From Abelmoschus esculentus (taxonomy: Eukaryota; Streptophyta; Magnoliopsida; Malvales; Malvaceae): 64,000 nucleotides of DNA. The stretch is from positions 7,294,737 through 7,358,736 of the forward strand of contig JAUCBN010000034.1 in NCBI GenBank assembly GCA_035048815.1, in the 5' to 3' direction. A model generated the notes under the pieces. The model was given only the letters and a program-made list of their open reading frames with translations, was not told the origin of the DNA and did not search any database. The number at the start of each line of letters is the position of its first letter. Position 1 is the stretch's first letter. The position numbers and the translations under genes were made by a program. This document shows, in pieces, positions 60,201 to 64,000 of the stretch.

Positions 60201-60587
60201 CTTACGTTTTAGTCACTAAACATCTAGTATGCAATTGGATGACTTGTAGGTATGATTTTAACTTGGTAATTTACGAGCAAGCATGAAATGAAATTAATTA
60301 AACATCGTTAAATCTAATTGAACATTATGTTAATAAATTTGGCAAATTCACAATTAGGTCCCTAAAACTTGATTGGTTAAAATTAGGACTCGTTTCTCTT
60401 TAATAACCGCTGCAAATTGAACTCAGTCCTTGCATGAACATATAAGATCTAATTAAAGCATTTAGATAATATAAAAAGAAGAAAAAAATATGGTCGTTTA
60501 TCGGGGCAAGTCTTTAGATTAACCTTAGTATTCCCCGTGTAACTCGTTCGAGTCGGGTGGCGTCTAGACTGGGTCAAAGTGGTTACA
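57216..60587 (-). mobile_element. 3.4-kb solo LTR, reverse orientation
   Basis: On the plus strand it starts TGTAACGCCTCAAAAAT and ends TGGTTACA: the reverse complement of the family at 17601-20876 (ends AATTTTGAGGCGTTACA and starts with the CTAGACACC block). Flanked by a perfect duplication TTACT (57211-57215, 60588-60592). Unlike the two plus-oriented copies it contains a GTATCGATAC/GTATCGAAAC cluster at 59825-60165, next to a 33-bp tandem duplication at 59722-59787. No coding capacity. Confidence 0.9.
59722..59787. repeat. 33-bp perfect tandem duplication
   Basis: The unit AGTGCATCTAAAGAACC... (33 bp) occurs twice head to tail (59722-59754 and 59755-59787), without differences that I can see. 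It lies just outside the palindrome cluster in the solo LTR. Confidence 0.85.
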
Positions 60588-60620
60588 TTACTTATCTGGT
60601 TCATGTGGTTGATTTCCAAA

Positions 60621-60930
60621 TCAACCAAAGATATTATTATCTTCTGGATGAAATGCCAAAAATGTTGTAGTTGAAGGAGGTGACATAAAAGTTGTCATTA
60701 CCTTGAATGTCATAATATTAAACAAAGAAACCTTTTTACCACATGCAAACATTACATAGGAGTCATTCTTTGGCAGTGCTATGCATGGAACTGCATGTTT
60801 AGAAATTTTGAGAACATCATTTGTGTATAGAAGTCTAGCAACCTTGCTAGCAAATTCTAAGTTGTCTGGCATGGTGACTATTCAACAATGTGTGGGGTCA
60901 ACAATCTCAATAAGTTCCCAAGGTTTGGTT
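60621..60930 (-). pseudogene. TOPLESS-type corepressor gene fragment
   Basis: The minus strand reads KPWELIEIVDPTHC-stop, then MPDNLEF...VARLLYTN and AVPCIALPKNDSYVMFACGKK, SLFNIMTFKVMTTFM and FLAFHPEDNNI. These are consecutive motifs of the WD40 part of plant TOPLESS/TPR corepressors, which repress transcription together with EAR-motif proteins. The fragment has a stop after THC, lacks the block that lies between LLYTN and AVPC in the full family (about 50 residues), and stops after NNI. It lies between a solo LTR and the LTR starting at 60932, so it is a fossil piece of a gene or a captured copy, not a working gene. Confidence 0.8.
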
Positions 60931-60931
60931 T

Positions 60932-62030
60932 TGTAACACCCTTTCTCGTCCTAGTAGGGGATCGGGTCGAAAGATGCTATGATTGGAAGCTTCAATGGTT
61001 TGGTAATATTTTTGGGTAGTTTGATACGGATTAGTCATAATTTATTAATCAATATTTATTTATTTTATTACTGAGAAAGGCCTTATTGATTGTGGGTTGA
61101 TTTAAAACTTTTCATTTTCTAAAGATTTAAGGGAAATTCTTCATAATTATAAACTTATCTTAAGGAGTACAGACAACTGTTTCGAAACGATAAAGGGATG
61201 TATCGATACAGTACTACGAGTGTCGGTATCGATACGCCAAGGGAAAATATCGAAATAGAGATGTTAGTTTAGGTAATTCAGTTGTCTTTAAACCCGTATC
61301 GATACGCAAAGGAGCTGTATCGAAACATCCTACTCATTTCCTAGTCAATCTGGTTCGACCATCAGGGTTTATCGGAACGCATGGAGGTCGTTTTGATACC
61401 TAGGTTCATGACAGATAATACCATTAGGACTATTTTGATACACTGATTAATTATTTCGGTACACGAAGACCGATCAAGGGTCCTAGAGGTTTGACTTGAC
61501 CAACCGTATCGATACGCCATGTAGCAGTATCGAAATGAAAAATTCTAGAAGCAAAATGTATCGAAACACCCCCCCCAATTTTTTTCAATACCAGACCAAA
61601 TCTTCCCAGATGTTAAGTTGGCCTTATTGAAACGCCAAGGACCCGTTTCGGTACACTTGACCTATAATGTCAAATTTTAGTTGATCTTTAAACATTTTAA
61701 CCTAGTAGTTGAGGCTCATTCCTTGTAAAATTTTACCAGCAATCTATATTAAGCACCTTTTAACAACATACCAAATGTTAAGTCATTTTGAATCCATTTA
61801 CTAAGTTTTAGTCCTTTAGACCAAAGTATGCATATTTAACAACTTAAACCATTTTTCATCCAGACCATTTTACATAATATAAATATAGGCATGCGGTACA
61901 CATTACTAGCATATCAAAATACATTATTATGGTTTAAAAAAACATGTTGTCATCATTCTAGGAGTATCAATAACAAATCTTATATACTATAAACTTGTGA
62001 CCTTGCCAAAATCTTGCAAAAAGGGATCCA
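60932..62030 (+). mobile_element. LTR remnant with palindrome cluster
   Basis: Starts TGTAACACCCTTTCTCG directly beside the TOPLESS fragment. From 61170 to 61660 it carries at least ten GTATCGATAC / GTTTCGAAAC / GTATCGAAAC units. No GTTACA end was found, so the right limit is arbitrary and the element is truncated or merges into the copia gag relic. Confidence 0.55.
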
Positions 62031-62039
62031 ATCTTCTTT

Positions 62040-62640
62040 CACAGGACATTAACCTAAAAATGCATAAAAATGAATGCGTTAGACATAATTTGCCTAGTGA
62101 AATAGCCAATGAAAATGATCTTAAAGGAGAATTTTAAAAGAAAGTTAATCTACTCACTTTTAGAATCACGAGAATTCAAAAATACGACATTCATTGAAGC
62201 AAAGAAACTTAAGATGCTCAAATTTAACGAGTTCACCGGTTCTTTACTCACCCATGAATTAATGTTAAAGGGGATAAAGAAAGAGATAAAAAAGATATTA
62301 AAGAAAAAATATTGCTCTTAAATCCTTTCTTAAGATATAAAGAAGAAAGGTCAAATGAAGAGAAAAATAAAGATGAAGAGATAATCAAGCTCTTCAAAAA
62401 GTTTAAGAGATTCATGAAGTACAAAAAGAAGAAGCTAGACATGATTAAAAAAGAATATAAAAGATAATATCATATACTTTAATTGTAAAAAGTCGGGGGC
62501 ACATCAAGTATGATTGTCCTTGATTTACAAAGAATGCATCAAACCATAAGAATAAGACATTTGTTACTATTTGGAGTGATGAAGATTCTACCAAAAATAA
62601 AAAGGCCATCATATGCCACACACCCAAGGAAGGATCTAAT
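62040..62640 (+). pseudogene. copia gag relic with frameshifted zinc knuckle
   Basis: The plus strand reads RKLIYSLLESREF and KKLKMLKFNEFTGSLLTHELMLKG at 62109-62260, the C-terminal part of a SIRE/copia gag. A Lys-rich stretch follows, then a CCHC knuckle near 62483-62525: C-x2-C is present (FNCKKSG) but one extra G in a GGGGG run shifts the frame before H-x4-C (GHIKYDCP). It may come from the same lineage as the X gag (27000-28430). No pol follows. Confidence 0.68.
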
Positions 62641-63348
62641 CATCACTAAGATTCAAAGCCTACCCCTTATAAAACCTTACATGTAATATAGGTCGAGAGT
62701 CACATAACATCGAATTTTGCACCTATTTTCTAGGTCATCCGGAGTCGCACAATATTGAATTATACCTTTGGTATCCGAATCTCATATAACCATTCTCATA
62801 ACTACATAACACCACGATAAAAATAACACATCACAAATGCATAATTTACATTTATACATTGATTATATATATTAACTCGGTTATCATTAATTTATTCTCA
62901 CACAGGTTTAATCGTTCATTCCTCTTGTTATAATTTATAACAGTTCATTGTAATTTGTTACATATATGAGTGGGATAAAATTACTTATCTTTGATAAAAA
63001 TTTAAAGTTTTTGGATTTAAGAAACAAGATCCAAAATAATCCATACATAGGAGGCGCAAAATGTTGCATTGTAGATAAGAAATTGAACCTAAATTGCAAG
63101 CCTGAAGCATCATCCAACTTGAGATATATTTTTTGATACGATCCAGATATTTATCAATCAACATATCTTTTTGAAACTTGTCCACCTATCAATTATCTTT
63201 CCAATGCACCTTGAAACACCTCAATTGGACATCTGGAACTCAAGATACGTCTATTTTAGCGAAGGTATCACATGCAGAAATTCTTATACAAGATTTTTTT
63301 GGATAATTATGAATTTTCAAGATTTTATTTGATTATTTGTAATTTAAA
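62641..63348. other. Repeat-derived spacer
   Basis: No gene. 62690-62790 holds GTCATCCGGAGTCGCAC and GGTATCCGAATCTC, similar to the array at 31740-31805, so it is another LTR fragment. Confidence 0.4.
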
Positions 63349-64000
63349 TGTAACACCCTAAATAGGGCCTAAGAGGAATAACTAACCAACTGATAATTAA
63401 ATTAACCAATTGAAGAGAAATTAGAAGTTCTAACATGAAAATTAAGTTGAAATTTTATGAAATTAAGTATTTCAAATAAGTTAAGGATTAAGCTTAACAT
63501 TGAATGAGAAGAATGAAATAGTTAATTGAGAATTCAAGGTTACATGATAAATCAATTAATCAATAGGGGACTCAATTGAAACAAAGGAAAAATGAAATAG
63601 CTAAATTAAAGTGACTTGAATGAAACAAGAGAAAAACACGAGAGATACATGCTAAGCTTTTGAAAGTGGTAAGTGGGAATCCTATGTGGCTAATATGGAC
63701 CAATAAGGTTCATTATAATGGATTTTATCCCATTGATTAACAAAAAAAATCGGAAAAAGGGGGAGAGGTTGGATGACAATTAGAGGGAGAGGAGAGAAAA
63801 CTTTAACTTCTCCATTGTCTCTTTTCCATTGACACCTTAGAAAGAGAGTCTTTAAGAGAAATTTGGGTTGTCCTGAAAACAAACTGATCTGACTTTAAGT
63901 GAAATATGGTGCTAATTGGTTAGCAATTAAAAGTGAGGTTAACATGGCCATGTAGAGGATCACCTTATCTTTCTAAGAGTATAAAATAAGCTAAATTCGG
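63349..64000 (+). mobile_element. Start of a second 3.8-kb-type LTR, cut by window end
   Basis: Starts TGTAACACCCTAAATAGG and aligns with 53201 onward: shared blocks include GCTAAATTAAAGTGACTT, CTATGTGGCTAA, ATGGACCAATA and the GGTTCATT block, in the same order and at the same spacing. The element continues beyond the window, so it cannot be told whether it is solo or part of a complete element. Confidence 0.75.

Noticed and set aside
57216..60587. Reading the TGTAAC...GTTACA elements as DNA transposons with terminal inverted repeats
   Set aside because: TG...CA ends, 5-bp duplications, 3-4 kb of non-coding sequence and close similarity between copies over the full length fit LTRs better; the inverted match is only about 6-9 bp.

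Overview
The window is nuclear DNA of a flowering plant. The evidence is one spliced gene with 13 coding exons and GT-AG introns, Ty1/copia and Ty3/gypsy retrotransposons primed by initiator tRNA-Met (TGGTATCAGAGC-type sites), very AT-rich spacers, MITEs, and a glycine-rich secreted-protein gene with a plant-type promoter. The kinase gene and element types point to a eudicot. I lean to a rosid (Malvales-like) but the sequence alone does not settle this.

Only two genes look intact. The first is an ATG1 autophagy kinase on the minus strand (40461-46117). All 13 coding exons can be joined by splice-site and phase logic into a 721-residue protein with kinase and C-terminal regulatory regions. The second is a small minus-strand gene (11200-11565) for a 121-residue glycine-rich protein with an N-terminal hydrophobic segment, a TATA box and clustered W-boxes. 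A broken piece of a TOPLESS-type WD40 corepressor gene lies at 60621-60930.

Nearly everything else is transposable elements. 1-6000 holds a cluster of palindromic GTATCGATAC-like motifs, a candidate solo LTR and an unusual run of hairpins. 5967-6720 is a gypsy integrase relic. 6808-10505 is a decayed copia element. 13860-14130 is the RNase H tail of a second copia on the minus strand. 14367-29870 is a deep nest: an LTR of one element (Y) was hit by a gag-only Sirevirus-like copia (X, 14906-29469, TSD AATAA). One LTR of X was then hit by a full-length copia (15316-22626, TSD TGTTG) and by a 3.1 kb solo LTR (23131-26220). The pol gene of that copia was itself split by a 3.3 kb solo LTR (17601-20876, TSD ACTAA). 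29873-36130 holds further LTR and gag debris. 36248-39446 holds three inverted-repeat (Mutator-like) elements in a row. 47795-52388 is a minus-strand gypsy relic split by a complete but gag-only LTR element (48225-51054, TSD AAAGT). 53201-57031 and 57216-60587 are two more giant solo LTRs with intact TSDs. The right end holds another palindrome-rich LTR, a copia gag relic with a frameshifted zinc knuckle, and the start of a further LTR at 63349.

The most notable signals are: (1) the same RTAYCGRTAY/GTATCGAAAC palindromic motif arrayed in at least six clusters inside LTRs of apparently different families; (2) a train of at least twelve short hairpins in 1.3 kb at 4404-5716; (3) a four-level nest whose order is readable from target duplications; (4) four giant solo LTRs, three with perfect target duplications, each with a private short-motif array. 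I found no tRNA, rRNA or CRISPR features and no gene cluster acting as a pathway.
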